DNA of 64,000 bases from Nostoc linckia z4 (GCF_002608075.1 NZ_LAHA01000006.1:148785-212784); one strand, 5' to 3'. Shown: positions 9,905 through 21,693, numbered from the stretch's first letter. Program-made: numbers and translations. The notes: generated by a model not told the origin, from the sequence alone.

Positions 9905-11416
9905 ATGAAAGAAGAGCTCAATATCCTAATTCAAGCTCAATACCCTTTAATCTACCTTGTGACCTCCGAGGAAGAGCGGGCTGAGCAAGCGATTTCCACT
10001 ACTGCCCAGATGTTGAAGCCTCAGCGCCGAGTATTTGTTTGGACAGTAACACACGGCATTGTTGAGTACGGTCAACCCCGGAATGTCACCCAACATAATA
10101 CCGTATCTCCAGAGGCGGCGATTGAGTGGATTATCCGGCAAAAAGAACCCAGTATATTTATTCTTAAAGATTTACATCCGTTTATTGATGCGCCTGCAAC
10201 CACAAGATCGTTGCGTGATGCGATCGCCAGTTTCAAAGGTACTCAAAAGAACATCATTTTGATGTCACCAATGCAGCAAGTACCGATAGAACTGGAAAAG
10301 GAAGTTGTAGTTCTCGACTTTCGCCTGCCAGATATGGCTGAGTTGAATAAAGTACTGACTTATCACATAGACCAATATCGTGGGCGGCGGTTGACAACAG
10401 AAGCTAGAGAGAAACTTCTCAGGGCAGCTTTGGGTTTAACCAAAGATGAAGCTGAAAAAGTCTACCGGAAGGCGCAGGTAACTACGGGGCGTTTGACGGA
10501 AGATGAAGTAGACATCGTTTTATCTGAGAAAAAGCAACTGATTCGGCGTAATGGCATCTTAGAGTACATTGAAGAAGATGAAACCATTGATGCTGTAGGT
10601 GGCTTAGAGGAGCTAAAAAAATGGCTCAAGCAGCGTTCTAATGCTTTCACAGAAAGAGCGAGAGAGTATGGTTTGCCTCAACCAAAAGGGATGTTAATTT
10701 TGGGTGTTCCTGGTTGCGGTAAGTCATTGATTGCCAAAACTACTTCTCGCCTGTGGGGTTTGCCATTGTTACGGCTGGACATGGGTCGAGTCTATGACGG
10801 CTCGATGGTGGGGCGAAGTGAAGCAAACTTGCGTAACGCCCTAAAAACAGCAGAATCTATTTCACCAGCAATTTTGTTTATTGATGAATTAGATAAATCT
10901 TTTGCTGGTAGTGCAGGTTCCTCGGATTCTGATGGTGGAACTTCGAGCAGAATCTTCGGTTCTTTCCTCACATGGATGCAAGATAAGAAATCTCCAGTGT
11001 TTGTGATGGCAACCGCAAACAGAGTGGAAAGGTTACCTGGAGAATTTTTGAGGAAAGGGCGTTTTGATGAAATATTCTTTGTGGACTTGCCAACTCCAGA
11101 AGAACGCCAAGATATTTTTAATATTCACCTGAGCAAGCGCCGTGAAGACATCTCTAGATTTGACCTTGAGCAACTAGCTAAGATGTCCGATGGCTTTTCC
11201 GGTGCAGAAATTGAGCAAGCGATCGTGGCGGCGATGTATGAAGCCTTCGCCCAAGATCGGGAGTTCACACAACTAGATATTATTGCTGCGCTAAAAGCAA
11301 CATTGCCGCTGTCTCGAACGATGCAAGAACAGGTAACGGCTCTGAGAGATTGGGCCAGACAGCGAGCGCGTCCCGCAGCATCCTCCGTTGCTGAATATCA
11401 GCGAATGGAGTTTTAA
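9905..11416 (+). CDS. ycf46: Ycf46-type AAA ATPase
   Basis: The 503-residue protein has an N-terminal half unlike classical AAA proteins (residues 1-220, beginning MKEELNILIQAQYPLIYLVT) and a C-terminal AAA module. The module has Walker A GVPGCGKS (267-274), Walker B ILFIDELD (323-330), a sensor segment VMATANRVERLPGEFLRKGRFDE, and the arginine finger region. This is the arrangement of plastid Ycf46 and cyanobacterial slr0374, which has been linked to inorganic-carbon response in Synechocystis (from memory). It is cytosolic and probably a hexameric remodelling ATPase with unknown client. It is followed by ycf35, another plastid-conserved gene. The ATG at 9905 gives the conserved N-terminus. 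Confidence 0.93.
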   Translation: MKEELNILIQAQYPLIYLVTSEEERAEQAISTTAQMLKPQRRVFVWTVTHGIVEYGQPRNVTQHNTVSPEAAIEWIIRQKEPSIFILKDLHPFIDAPATTRSLRDAIASFKGTQKNIILMSPMQQVPIELEKEVVVLDFRLPDMAELNKVLTYHIDQYRGRRLTTEAREKLLRAALGLTKDEAEKVYRKAQVTTGRLTEDEVDIVLSEKKQLIRRNGILEYIEEDETIDAVGGLEELKKWLKQRSNAFTERAREYGLPQPKGMLILGVPGCGKSLIAKTTSRLWGLPLLRLDMGRVYDGSMVGRSEANLRNALKTAESISPAILFIDELDKSFAGSAGSSDSDGGTSSRIFGSFLTWMQDKKSPVFVMATANRVERLPGEFLRKGRFDEIFFVDLPTPEERQDIFNIHLSKRREDISRFDLEQLAKMSDGFSGAEIEQAIVAAMYEAFAQDREFTQLDIIAALKATLPLSRTMQEQVTALRDWARQRARPAASSVAEYQRMEF

Positions 11417-11440
11417 AAGCTTTCCTCTGCCATCCCAGGG

Positions 11441-11505
11441 GGAAAGGCTAGCTTTCAGGCTAGCAGTTATGAAAAAAGCCGCCTCCTGCTAAGTGCGGCT
11501 TCGTC
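11441..11505 (+). promoter_or_regulatory. Two small hairpins between ycf46 and ycf35
   Basis: The first pairs GCTAGC with GCTAGC around 11447-11466. The second pairs AAGCCGC (11476-11482) with GCGGCTT (11495-11501). Neither is followed by a T run, so they look like processing or stability hairpins in a ycf46-ycf35 transcript rather than terminators. Confidence 0.4.
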
Positions 11506-11556
11506 CAAAACAAACCGTTGTCGTATTTCTCAATCTTCTCATTGGAGGAAACCCAA

Positions 11557-11907
11557 ATGTCTCACTTTAGCACCCTGCGTACCAAGATCACCGATGCCGA
11601 AATCCTCAAAGCTTCTTTGCGCGACCTCGGTATCAGCGTAAAGACTGAAGCTGATGTCCGTGGTTATAACGGTCAGCGCGTTCGTTCTGATATCGTTGCC
11701 GTATTGGAAGGCGAATATGACCTTGGCTGGTCTCGCAACAGCGATGGTTCTTTTGACCTCATCGCTGACCTCTGGGGCGTTGCTAAGAAGCACAACCAAA
11801 CCGAGTTGATCAACTCCATTAACCAAAAATATGCTGTTAACAAGACCTTGGCTGAAGTAAAACAGCGCGGTCTACAAAACGCCAATGTGAAGTTGGTATT
11901 GCAATAA
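11557..11907 (+). CDS. ycf35: Ycf35 family protein (DUF1257)
   Basis: The 116-residue protein starts MSHFSTLRTKITDAEILKAS at the ATG at 11557, which has a perfect GGAGGA ribosome site at 11544-11549; a longer frame from 11518 lacks one. The sequence matches plastid Ycf35 with the conserved DLGISV, VRGYNGQ and YDLGWSRNSDGSFDLIADLWG blocks. It is a soluble protein of unknown function. It lies 140 bases after ycf46 on the same strand, and a strong terminator follows it. Confidence 0.93.
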   Translation: MSHFSTLRTKITDAEILKASLRDLGISVKTEADVRGYNGQRVRSDIVAVLEGEYDLGWSRNSDGSFDLIADLWGVAKKHNQTELINSINQKYAVNKTLAEVKQRGLQNANVKLVLQ

Positions 11908-11936
11908 CAATTTCTCTGCGCGTTCCCAAAGCTGCA

Positions 11937-11974
11937 CGGGTTAACCAGGCATTAGCGGTTAGCCCGCTTTTTTT
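11937..11974 (+). terminator. Rho-independent terminator after ycf35
   Basis: The arm CGGGTTAACC (11937-11946) pairs with GGTTAGCCCG (11957-11966) with one G-T pair, followed by CTTTTTTTT. Confidence 0.85.
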
Positions 11975-11975
11975 C

Positions 11976-12026
11976 GGGACTGAGATTTACAGCATTTTTT
12001 AGGTAGATGCTGTAAATCTCAGTTCC
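11976..12026. repeat. 20-base inverted repeat next to the ycf35 terminator
   Basis: GGGACTGAGATTTACAGCAT (11976-11995) and ATGCTGTAAATCTCAGTTCC (12007-12026) are complementary at 19 of 20 positions with an 11-base loop. It lies between two convergent genes and could form a second transcription barrier, or be a small palindromic repeat element. Confidence 0.7.
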
Positions 12027-12101
12027 TATTTTAATGGTTTATGGTAATAGCCTAATCTCATATCATGTCCGGTTGAAGACTTATCATTAAACTGACGCTC
12101 T

Positions 12102-12188
12102 TACGTGGGGACGCTCTTACGCGGAGAATTCTTTTGATAAATAATTATAACATCATATCAAATTCTCAATAATTGTGTCCACCTACTT
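12102..12188. repeat. Short direct repeat and a shared 21-base block
   Basis: GACGCTCTTACGTGG (12102-12116) is followed at once by the near-copy GACGCTCTTACGCGG. At 12168-12188 is a 21-base block beginning AATAATTGTGTCC and ending ACCTACTT. It recurs perfectly, but inverted, at 20250-20270. This may be the end of an old insertion element. Confidence 0.5.
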
Positions 12189-12306
12189 AGTAACTTCGAT
12201 GTTATGAGAATATGTTAATTGCTACCCATGAATGAGTAGCAATCTTTGGTGTTCTACACCTGATAAAAACTAAGGAAGATTAAGAAATAATCACCCTTCA
12301 CACTAT

Positions 12307-14694
<2,388 letters not shown>

Positions 14695-14883
14695 ATGACC
14701 CAAATAATAGTAAACGATAGTGAAGGAATTGAATCAGCCTTACGTCGTTTTAAGCGAAAAGTTTCTAAGGCGGGTATTTTTCCAGATATGAAGAAAAATC
14801 GTCATTTTGAAACGCCAGAACAAAAACGTAAGCGTAAAGAAGTTGCACGGCATAGACAAAATAAGAGAAATTTCCGCAAATGA
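14695..14883 (+). CDS. rpsU: 30S ribosomal protein S21 (bS21)
   Basis: The 62-residue, strongly basic protein has the family pattern [20 protein letters not shown], the [17 protein letters not shown] segment and the Lys/Arg-rich tail [17 protein letters not shown]. It binds near the 3' end of 16S rRNA. An AAGGA ribosome site lies nine bases before the ATG. Many cyanobacteria keep rpsU beside an RNA-binding-protein gene; none is adjacent here. Confidence 0.95.
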   Translation: MTQIIVNDSEGIESALRRFKRKVSKAGIFPDMKKNRHFETPEQKRKRKEVARHRQNKRNFRK

Positions 14884-15028
14884 GTGGAAGTGTAAGTGTT
14901 TACACCATTGTTGTATTTTTATAACTACTCTAGAAGCAGATTATAAATTGCAACTTTAATGTGATAAGATTCATAAATTCCCCACATAAGTACTGTGGGG
15001 AAGAGAAAGTTTTTGATAAAAAATAATA

Positions 15029-15238
15029 TTAGCTTGCTAATTCAACTAACGCGTCCCACTGAAACCTAATTACGCATGAAACTAAGCAGCCACGATAATG
15101 TTCGGTTGTAAATACTGACAGTGTGACATTGGTCTGACCTAGATCTAAAATTTGTTTGACCTTACAAATTTGCCGTTTATTCTTGCAGTATGCAACAATG
15201 CGATCGCCAGCTTTGACATCCAACGCTTTAATTTTCAA
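15029..15238 (-). CDS. Small conserved hypothetical protein
   Basis: The 69-residue protein begins KIKALDVKAGDRIVAYCKNKRQ and looks like a small SH3-like beta-barrel (alternating strands, CKVKQILDLGQTNVTLSVF). I do not know its function. The first codon is a TTG at 15238; an AGGAG ribosome site lies about ten bases upstream, which supports this start. It has no signal peptide or membrane segment. It is convergent with rpsU. Confidence 0.6.
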   Translation of the reverse strand: MKIKALDVKAGDRIVAYCKNKRQICKVKQILDLGQTNVTLSVFTTEHYRGCLVSCVIRFQWDALVELAS

Positions 15239-15921
15239 TTTCTACCTACTCCTACAGTTATGGATCTAAAACTTCGTCATCTATTGGAATTTTTTTATAT
15301 GATTTTTGCTTAAAATTCTTGACTAAAAATATTTCTCAATAATTTAATAATAACATGATTTTACATTTAAAAATTACTTAAATTTTTGTGAGTCTCAAGC
15401 AGTTTAGTTTTCGATCTGAAATTTCGCTCAAAATTATAAAATCAAGCTCATACACACAAAAAATTAAAATATTATTGTGCCAATCAGAAACGATTGAGAT
15501 TTAACTAAATCTACTGTATGCTACGCGAAGGGAAAATCCGAAATACCATAATAGCGATCGCAACAGGAATTCAAATTGACACAGAGTTTTCCCTTAAACT
15601 ACACAACTAACCATATTTGCAATTTACGGAAGTATTAAAAAGAAACAACACCACATAGTGGTTGGCTGTTAACGCTTCACAGTCAACAGTTAACTGTCTG
15701 CTATGAAATATTTTTTACTTGTAATATCATATCCGCATCATTAGTTATGATTCCTACAGCAATTGCACCCCGCCCCTTAATCGCCGAATTTCGGGGCTAC
15801 GGTGTACACACAAGTTATCGAATCACTACCAGTCCTTTCTTTACCCCACCCTAACCCTCCCCTTGTCAAGATGCGGCTGGTGAATAAAGGATCAGACCCC
15901 TCGTCGAGCCACAAATTGGTT

Positions 15922-15952
15922 TGTAGAGACGTAGCAATGCTACGTCTCTACA
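15922..15952. repeat. Perfect palindromic repeat, 15-base arms
   Basis: TGTAGAGACGTAGCA and TGCTACGTCTCTACA flank a single A. The unit is common as a dispersed repeat in Nostocales genomes; the short variant GAGGCGTGATGGTTCACGTCTC at about 52024-52045 is related in style (arms GACGT/ACGTC). Confidence 0.75.
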
Positions 15953-16483
15953 TCGGGTGGTATGACGAAAAATCCTTCAATGAGGGGTGTCACCCCTGAT
16001 TCGCCAGCTGTATCTGCGTAGGGGCGAACAGCCGTTGGGTAAGTCTAGGGGCGTAGGCTCTGCCTTCCCGCAGGGTACAGCCGTTCGGCCGTACAAGTTA
16101 TTGTATCTGTATCAAGATTTTGGTGAATTGGTATTATACGGTGGTTAGAAGTATGCGATGCGTGCCTGACATCGACATATTCCCTGCAATGCAGACATGA
16201 TCTTGGTGAAGTTACTCACAGTTGCGAATGCCAGGGTTTGCTGACTTTCGCTTTAAAACCTACGTTTACAACAGTTCCAAAAGTTTGGTGGATCTAACTA
16301 AATCTCTCAAGGCGAAAGGATTGTCTTGGAGATTATGTTATTTCTCTTGGACAACATAACTGCGCTTTCGCTGTTTTGATTCCCCATATTTAAACAATAT
16401 CACACTTTATGCAAAATTTTTTGCTAAAGGCAATTTTTTTTGCTAAAACTCTTTTTGAACTTTTGATTATGGCTCATAAGTCC

Positions 16484-16603
16484 CTAGTGGTCTTGCCAAC
16501 CCAAAAATGCTGGGTGAGGGCTGGGGAAAGGGAAAGGGGTAAAGGGTAAGGGATTTAAAACCTTTCCCCTTTAAAGAGCTAAGTCACGAAAGCGAACTGC
16601 TAG
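16484..16603. mobile_element. Palindromic MITE-like element, copy B
   Basis: It starts CTAGTGGTCTTGCCAACCC and ends GCGAACTGCTAG. The interior is a G-rich run (GGGAAAGGGAAAGGGGTAAA) facing its complement (CCTTTCCCCTTTAAAGAGC), so the whole element can fold on itself. Two relatives in the window share ends and interior (28240-28372 and 57925-58022). Confidence 0.7.
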
Positions 16604-17118
16604 CCATCGCCACTAAAGGACTTATTTGAGATTTGTGTTTTTACCAAATTTTTTAGCAAAAAGTAGCGTCGAATACTGTTTTCTAAATAGGTTTAGTATT
16701 TGATGCTTGATAGGTGAGTTATAGCAAATGAGTAGTAAGTATCAACCCATTTACTTGATTGCTCAAAGCAGTTAATAGTGCCTAACCTATGTGACTACAG
16801 CGTATAACCGTAAAGAATACACCACCAACAAATTTCGCTTTTGGGGTAAGTTTTGCCTCACTAAAAATTACTGCTTCAGCTAAACAAATATGCACATATT
16901 TATTGCACAATCGGCTATGGCAATCCGATTTGATTTTACTCTCAGATAATAGGGAGTCAGTAGGCGATGAATTGGTATATACAGGCAGGGAATCAGCTTT
17001 TTCCAGTTGATGGCGAGTTTTTTCATCCAATCAAATAGGGTTTCTATGTGAAGGCTGAATGGTTTTGCAATATTTGTGCAAAGAATCATTGTCGTACTTT
17101 GCCGTTGGTTAAAGTTCT

Positions 17119-17493
17119 ATGAATAAATCTTGTCTACCTCCAGATGATTTGCCCTCAAATCAAACAATCAGAGTCAGTGAATTACTATTCAGACAACTTG
17201 AAGAAGCAATTAAAAAAAGCTTTTTCTTGGCATGTGACAATGTGACACGTATGTTGTTATGCAGTTGTCATTGGTATTTCCAAATCAATAGTGGCATTTT
17301 GATATTAATTATGGTTTGTCACGATATGCAAAGTTATCGCAACATTATGAAAAGTGTTCCCCATTTTGCTGAGAAGTTAAAACAGTTTAGCAACAGAGCT
17401 AGAATTACTGTTAGTTCTCCAATTGACAAAGGTATGCCCTGGGTACTTAGTATAGATAATATTTTACCGGATGGAGACTTGCCTATTACCTGA
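17119..17493 (+). CDS. Hypothetical protein, 124 residues
   Basis: The frame begins MNKSCLPPDDLPSNQ and contains TIRVSELLFRQLEEAIKKSFFLACDNVTRMLL, LILIMVCHDMQSYRNI and VSSPIDKGMPWVLSIDNILPD. The composition is that of a real soluble protein, with one hydrophobic stretch (NSGILILIMVCHD) that is probably a buried strand. I do not recognise a family. There is no clear ribosome site. The frame on the opposite strand over the same bases (17334-17657) is less protein-like. Confidence 0.5.
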   Translation: MNKSCLPPDDLPSNQTIRVSELLFRQLEEAIKKSFFLACDNVTRMLLCSCHWYFQINSGILILIMVCHDMQSYRNIMKSVPHFAEKLKQFSNRARITVSSPIDKGMPWVLSIDNILPDGDLPIT

Positions 17494-17896
17494 TAAATCA
17501 ATTTTGTGGCGTAGACGCAAAGCGTCTTGTCGTCAGACATGGCTTTTGATGTAGGAATTAGAGCGATACTAATTGATAGCAATCTTAGTTGATTTGTGAA
17601 AAATTTCGGTGGTGGATGTTGACTGATGACTGTTGAGTGTTGACTGTAGTCAAACAACGGTGTGGGGAGTAAAATTTTGCAAATGATTGAGGAGTGTTAT
17701 GTATAGCAGGCAATAAGCAATAGGGAAAGAAAGTTTCTTGGTGTCTGGGTTTTACTGTCAATTTATGTCCTAAACTATGCTTTGACTGCTATAAGTTGTA
17801 GAAAAATGTTCTAAGCCTCTCTCCTAATAGGAAAGAGGCTTAAAACTTGAGAATTAATCTTTCTTATGGTCTATTACTTAGCTCCAAAAATACGCT

Positions 17897-18061
17897 TTAT
17901 TTTTGAGATAGTTTTTCCTCACTGGTAGAAAGAGAGCGAATTAACTCGCGAATGACATCCGTTGCTGGCCTTCCTGTGGTTGAACAGTATTGTTCAAGCT
18001 TTTGCGCCTCTTCTGATGCCAGATTGATTGTAAATCGTTTAACAGCCCATTTTTTATTCAT
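17897..18061 (-). CDS. Small ribbon-helix-helix (CopG-like) protein, 54 residues
   Basis: Reading the minus strand from the ATG at 18061 gives MNKKWAVKRFTINLASEEAQ and continues KLEQYCSTTGRPATDVIREL to a TAA at 17897. The pattern (basic N-terminus, RFTINL strand, two helices with a GRPATDVIRELIRSL turn) is a typical RHH DNA-binding domain. It is likely an autoregulator or an antitoxin, but no toxin gene is adjacent, so the role is open. It is too short for most gene finders. It stands alone. Confidence 0.75.
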   Translation of the reverse strand: MNKKWAVKRFTINLASEEAQKLEQYCSTTGRPATDVIRELIRSLSTSEEKLSQK

Positions 18062-18424
18062 GATTTAACAAACTATGTTTTGACAACTACTTCTCTAATA
18101 TCAGTTTTCTATGCTGTTACTACAATGGTATAATCAATGAAATTGCATTTAAGAAATAGTGAAGACAAACGCTATATTTCTTGATTAACCATGAAGAAAT
18201 AAATTTTACTCTAAAATGTGAAGTTTAGCTAATTGAAATCCGAGAATTATAAACATAATGTTAAGCTCGCCATAAAGCATACAAATACCAATCGAAAAAT
18301 TACTGAATTAGACAAAAACCAAAAGACCGAGAAAATATAAATTTAAGATTAATTTTTCCTTTTAATTTGATTGATAGATGATTAGCGATCGCCATAAATT
18401 AATAACCAAGGATAACCAACAATT

Positions 18425-19378
18425 TTACTGAAAAGCAAGGTATTTTTGTTCTAGTTCTAAGGTAATTATACTAGCAATTAAGCATAATAAACCTACGGCA
18501 TAACCAACAAATACATCAGTGGGCCAGTGAACGCCTAAATAAAGCCGACTAAAACCGATGGCAATAATTAAAATAGCAGTCAACGCCAGAATTTGTTTTT
18601 GCCATTGAGGATATTCCTTGGCCAAAATGTAAGCGATGACACCATAAACTACTAAAGATAGCATAGAGTGACCGCTGGGAAAGCTGGGGTGACCAACATT
18701 AATAATCCACTTCCAAAGCGTTGGACGCGCTCTACCAAAGATTACTTTTAGTAACGCCATTAAAACCATTGCACCACTAGTAGCTATACCCAAAATAGTT
18801 GCTTGCCAACGATGATTATTATATAACCAATTAGTTTCCACTCCTAAACTAATTAATAGTAAAACTAGTGGTTCTCCAAAAAAAGTGATACCAACCATGA
18901 GCCTGTCGAGCAATGGAGTATGCAACTTTTGGATTGCTAGCAAAATAGTGGCATCAAGACCATATTTGTGCAACAATGCACTACAAACAGCCAAAGAAAA
19001 AATAACCCCAGATATCCGAGTCAGATCCTTGTTTAGTGTATATATAGGTAAATTTTTAGCTTTTTCTTTGATATCAAGTTTTTCTACAAGTAGGTTATTA
19101 AATTTTTTTGTGTAATCTAAGACAATATTTTCGAGAATCAAGGCCATGGCCTTTGGACTCAAATCTTGATGAAAAATTACGAGGACATTTCCTGTCAAAT
19201 CATTAACCTGATATTGGGCGATTTTTTTCTCCTGCGATAATCTCAATGCAATGTGGTTTTTGAGACTTGGAGAATGCTTCAGTCCACTTACTTTGTATCT
19301 GGCTCTGCCTTTGACAGTGGTATGTATGGCTTGAATCAAAATACTTCGATGGTCGCCATTGCTCAAATCAGCGTTCAT
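18425..19378 (-). CDS. PAP2 phosphatase with an N-terminal HMA-like domain
   Basis: The 317-residue protein has two parts. Residues 1-100 (TVKGRARYKVSGLKHSPSLK, then VNDLTGNVLVIFHQD) resemble the metal-ion-associated HMA_2 fold usually found in cation ATPases, but without a CxxC metal site. Residues 120-315 form a membrane PAP2 domain with all three phosphatase motifs: KVIFGRARP, PSGH, and SRLYLGVHWPTD. The catalytic His residues are present, so it should dephosphorylate a lipid or undecaprenyl-type phosphate on the outer side of the membrane. About five membrane helices are visible. The fusion of the two domains is unusual. It is divergent from cysC. Confidence 0.88.
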   Translation of the reverse strand: MNADLSNGDHRSILIQAIHTTVKGRARYKVSGLKHSPSLKNHIALRLSQEKKIAQYQVNDLTGNVLVIFHQDLSPKAMALILENIVLDYTKKFNNLLVEKLDIKEKAKNLPIYTLNKDLTRISGVIFSLAVCSALLHKYGLDATILLAIQKLHTPLLDRLMVGITFFGEPLVLLLISLGVETNWLYNNHRWQATILGIATSGAMVLMALLKVIFGRARPTLWKWIINVGHPSFPSGHSMLSLVVYGVIAYILAKEYPQWQKQILALTAILIIAIGFSRLYLGVHWPTDVFVGYAVGLLCLIASIITLELEQKYLAFQ

Positions 19379-19605
19379 TATTGTAACTAATGATTTTGCT
19401 CAATAGGATATTCTACAGCGATTTCTGGAAAATCAACGACATTTTTTAACCGTTAACTTTAAACTATCAACAGTCAATAGTCAACAATTATTGTTAAAGT
19501 AGTGGCGATCGCTGCTGTAATTATGCTAAACAGGGTGTTGCCGATGACACCTCCAATAAAATGGAATATTCTGATTGTAATAAATAATCATATACTTTCC
19601 CAAAT

Positions 19606-20140
19606 ATGAATAACTTGAAATCATCAGGCTTCACTTGCTGGTTAACTGGATTATCTGGTGCAGGAAAGTCAACTTTAGGAATCGAAATCACTAAAGCACT
19701 AGAGGAATTATCAGTTCCATGTGAATATTTAGATGGTGATGTTATCCGTACCAATCTTTCTAAAGGCTTGGGTTTTTCTCGTGAAGATAGAAATACCAAC
19801 GTTGCCAGAGTTGGTTTTGTTTGTGGACTGTTAAATAAACATGGCATCAATACCATTGTGGCTTTAATTTCACCTTATCGAGATGGCCGCGAACAACTGA
19901 AACTTCAAATACCCAATTTTATCGAAATTTTTGTTGATACTCCTTTGGATGTTTGTATTAAAAGAGATATTAAGGGTTTGTATAAAAAAGCTTTAGCTGG
20001 GGAAATTGCTGAATTTACTGGAATTTCGTCTCCCTACGAACAGCCTTTAAATCCAGATATCACTCTCAAAACTCATAAAGAAAGTGTCAGTCAATGTGTG
20101 GAAACGGTTATCAATTATCTTCAAAGACAGGGGAAAATAT

Positions 20141-20142
<2 letters not shown>
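19606..20142 (+). CDS. cysC: Adenylylsulfate kinase
   Basis: The enzyme phosphorylates adenylylsulfate (APS) to PAPS in sulfate assimilation. The 178-residue protein has the P-loop WLTGLSGAGKSTL at residues 12-24, the DGD signature after EYLDGDVIRTNL, the FSREDR substrate motif and the GLYKKALAGEI lid. No other cys gene is adjacent. The start is the ATG at 19606; there is no clear ribosome site. In the window it forms a sulfur theme with sqdB, sqdX and comB, though the genes are far apart. Confidence 0.95.
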
Positions 20143-20231
<89 letters not shown>

Positions 20232-20689
20232 TTAAATAAGGTTTAGTTGAAGTAGGTGGACACAATTATTTAGAAGACGCATTTCGACTTTGCTCAATGC
20301 TCGTTAAGCTTATTCCAAGAGGGTTGAGTGCAGCGATGCACTGCGCCGCCGTGAGCTTGTCGAAGGGAGCCTGTCGAAGTGTGGAAACCCGGCGATATCG
20401 AGTTAGGTTTAATTTAGTTCTTCTATTTATCAAGAAAGGCAGAGGACTATCAGACGCGATAAATCGCTGTCTACAAGTGTTTTGGTGTTATCTGAAGTGT
20501 ATTGGATTATAGACTAATACGGTTTAGTTAAGGCTAAAAGTCTTTGTCAATGTCAATTTTTTTAACGAACCGCAAAGGACGCAAAGGACGCAAAGAGAAG
20601 GAAGAAATGCTTAACTGAATCGTATTGAATTATAGATAGTATCTAAACAAACAAACCCGCTTAAGCGGGTTTATAATTTCTGAACGTAT
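20232..20689. other. Intergenic repeats and a palindrome left of the CRISPR array
   Basis: The stretch holds the inverted copy of the 21-base block also at 12168-12188 (here 20250-20270), the repeats GTGAGCTTGTCGAAGG and CCTGTCGAAGTG, a tandem GCAAAGGAC repeat (20571-20592), and a palindrome AAACCCGCTTAAGCGGGTTT (20653-20672) that could end transcription of the array, which enters from the right. I see no gene. Confidence 0.6.
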
Positions 20690-21693
20690 GTTTCCATTAA
20701 TTCGCCTCCAAATTGTTATTGGAGACCTGTGACTGATATGCACATTTTTGCATGTGTATCTTTGGAAAAGTTTCCATTAATTCGCCTCCAAATTGTTATT
20801 GGAGACTTCACCCCATCTGTACAGAGTAAATGGTGAAACTTTAGTTTCCATTAATTCGCCTCCAAATTGTTATTGGAGACTGCTCCAAGAGCCAGAACTC
20901 CAGCACAAAATCAATTCGTTTCCATTAATTCACCTCCAAATTGTTATTGGAGACGAACTTATCGGTAAGTTCAATTTCTACTTTAAGAGTTTCCATTAAT
21001 TCGCCTCCAAATTGTTATTGGAGACGCTGACTACATCAAAGATGGGCTAAACGATCGCATCACCCAAATCAAGTTTCCATTAATTCGCCTCCAAATTGTT
21101 ATTGGAGACTCTTATTTGGATGGAGCAACATCTGGGGCTAAAGACGTTTCCATTAATTCGCCTCCAAATTGTTATTGGAGACAATACCGCGCCGACTCCG
21201 ATTTACCCCTGAGCAATGTTTCCATTAATTCGCCTCCAAATTGTTATTGGAGACTTGGTCATCCTTAGATTGGACACCTGCCAAATCAGGGTTTCCATTA
21301 ATTCGCCTCCAAATTGTTATTGGAGACGTTGCTAACTATGCCAGCAACGTGAAAGCAATCAGTTTCCATTAATTCGCCTCCAAATTGTTATTGGAGACTT
21401 CCTTTATGTATATAGTAATAATTCCCTTATTGATGCCGTTTCCATTAATTCGCCTCCAAATTGTTATTGGAGACCCCTCCGAAAGAGAGAGAAGAGTATT
21501 TAATGTTAAAAGTTTCCATTAATTCGCCTCCAAATTGTTATTGGAGACTTGAAATTAATATAGAAGATAAAGATCTGTTAGATAGTTTCCATTAATTCGC
21601 CTCCAAATTGTTATTGGAGACACTGGCATCATGTTGTAGGTTGGGGTGGATATTTCGTTTCCATTAATTCGCCTCCAAATTGTTATTGGAGAC
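20690..21693 (-). CRISPR. CRISPR array, 14 repeats and 13 spacers
   Basis: Fourteen copies of a 37-base repeat start at 20690, 20770, 20844, 20918, 20989, 21073, 21146, 21218, 21291, 21362, 21438, 21512, 21585 and 21657. On the plus strand each begins GTTTCCATTAATTCGCC and ends TTATTGGAGAC. All look identical except the fourth (20918), which has CACC instead of CGCC. Spacers are 34 to 47 bases. On the minus strand the repeat ends ATTAATGGAAAC, resembling the usual ATTGAAAC 3' end, and the inner CTCCAA/TTGGAG can form a hairpin; I therefore infer minus-strand transcription with the leader on the right. No cas gene is in the window, so the effector type is unknown. Confidence 0.97.

Larger units (their letters stand above)
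15239..17118. other. Long gene-poor region with repeats
   Basis: Nearly 1.9 kb without a convincing gene. It holds a perfect palindrome (15922-15952), a block of GTAGGGGCG-type repeats (16017-16100), a palindromic mobile element (16484-16603) and possible transposase debris (16782-17089, minus strand, with the fragment HIETLFDWMKK). Everything else is AT-rich intergenic DNA. Confidence 0.55.

Noticed and set aside
15802..15999. 65-codon frame through the palindromic repeat
   Set aside because: Composed of repeat DNA including the perfect palindrome at 15922-15952.
16782..17089. Minus-strand frames with HIETLFDWMKK, possibly a transposase remnant
   Set aside because: The similarity to IS transposase C-termini is a few residues only and is split between two frames; I could not support a call.
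20793..20999. Reading frame inside the CRISPR array
   Set aside because: It spans repeats and spacers and is an accident of the array.
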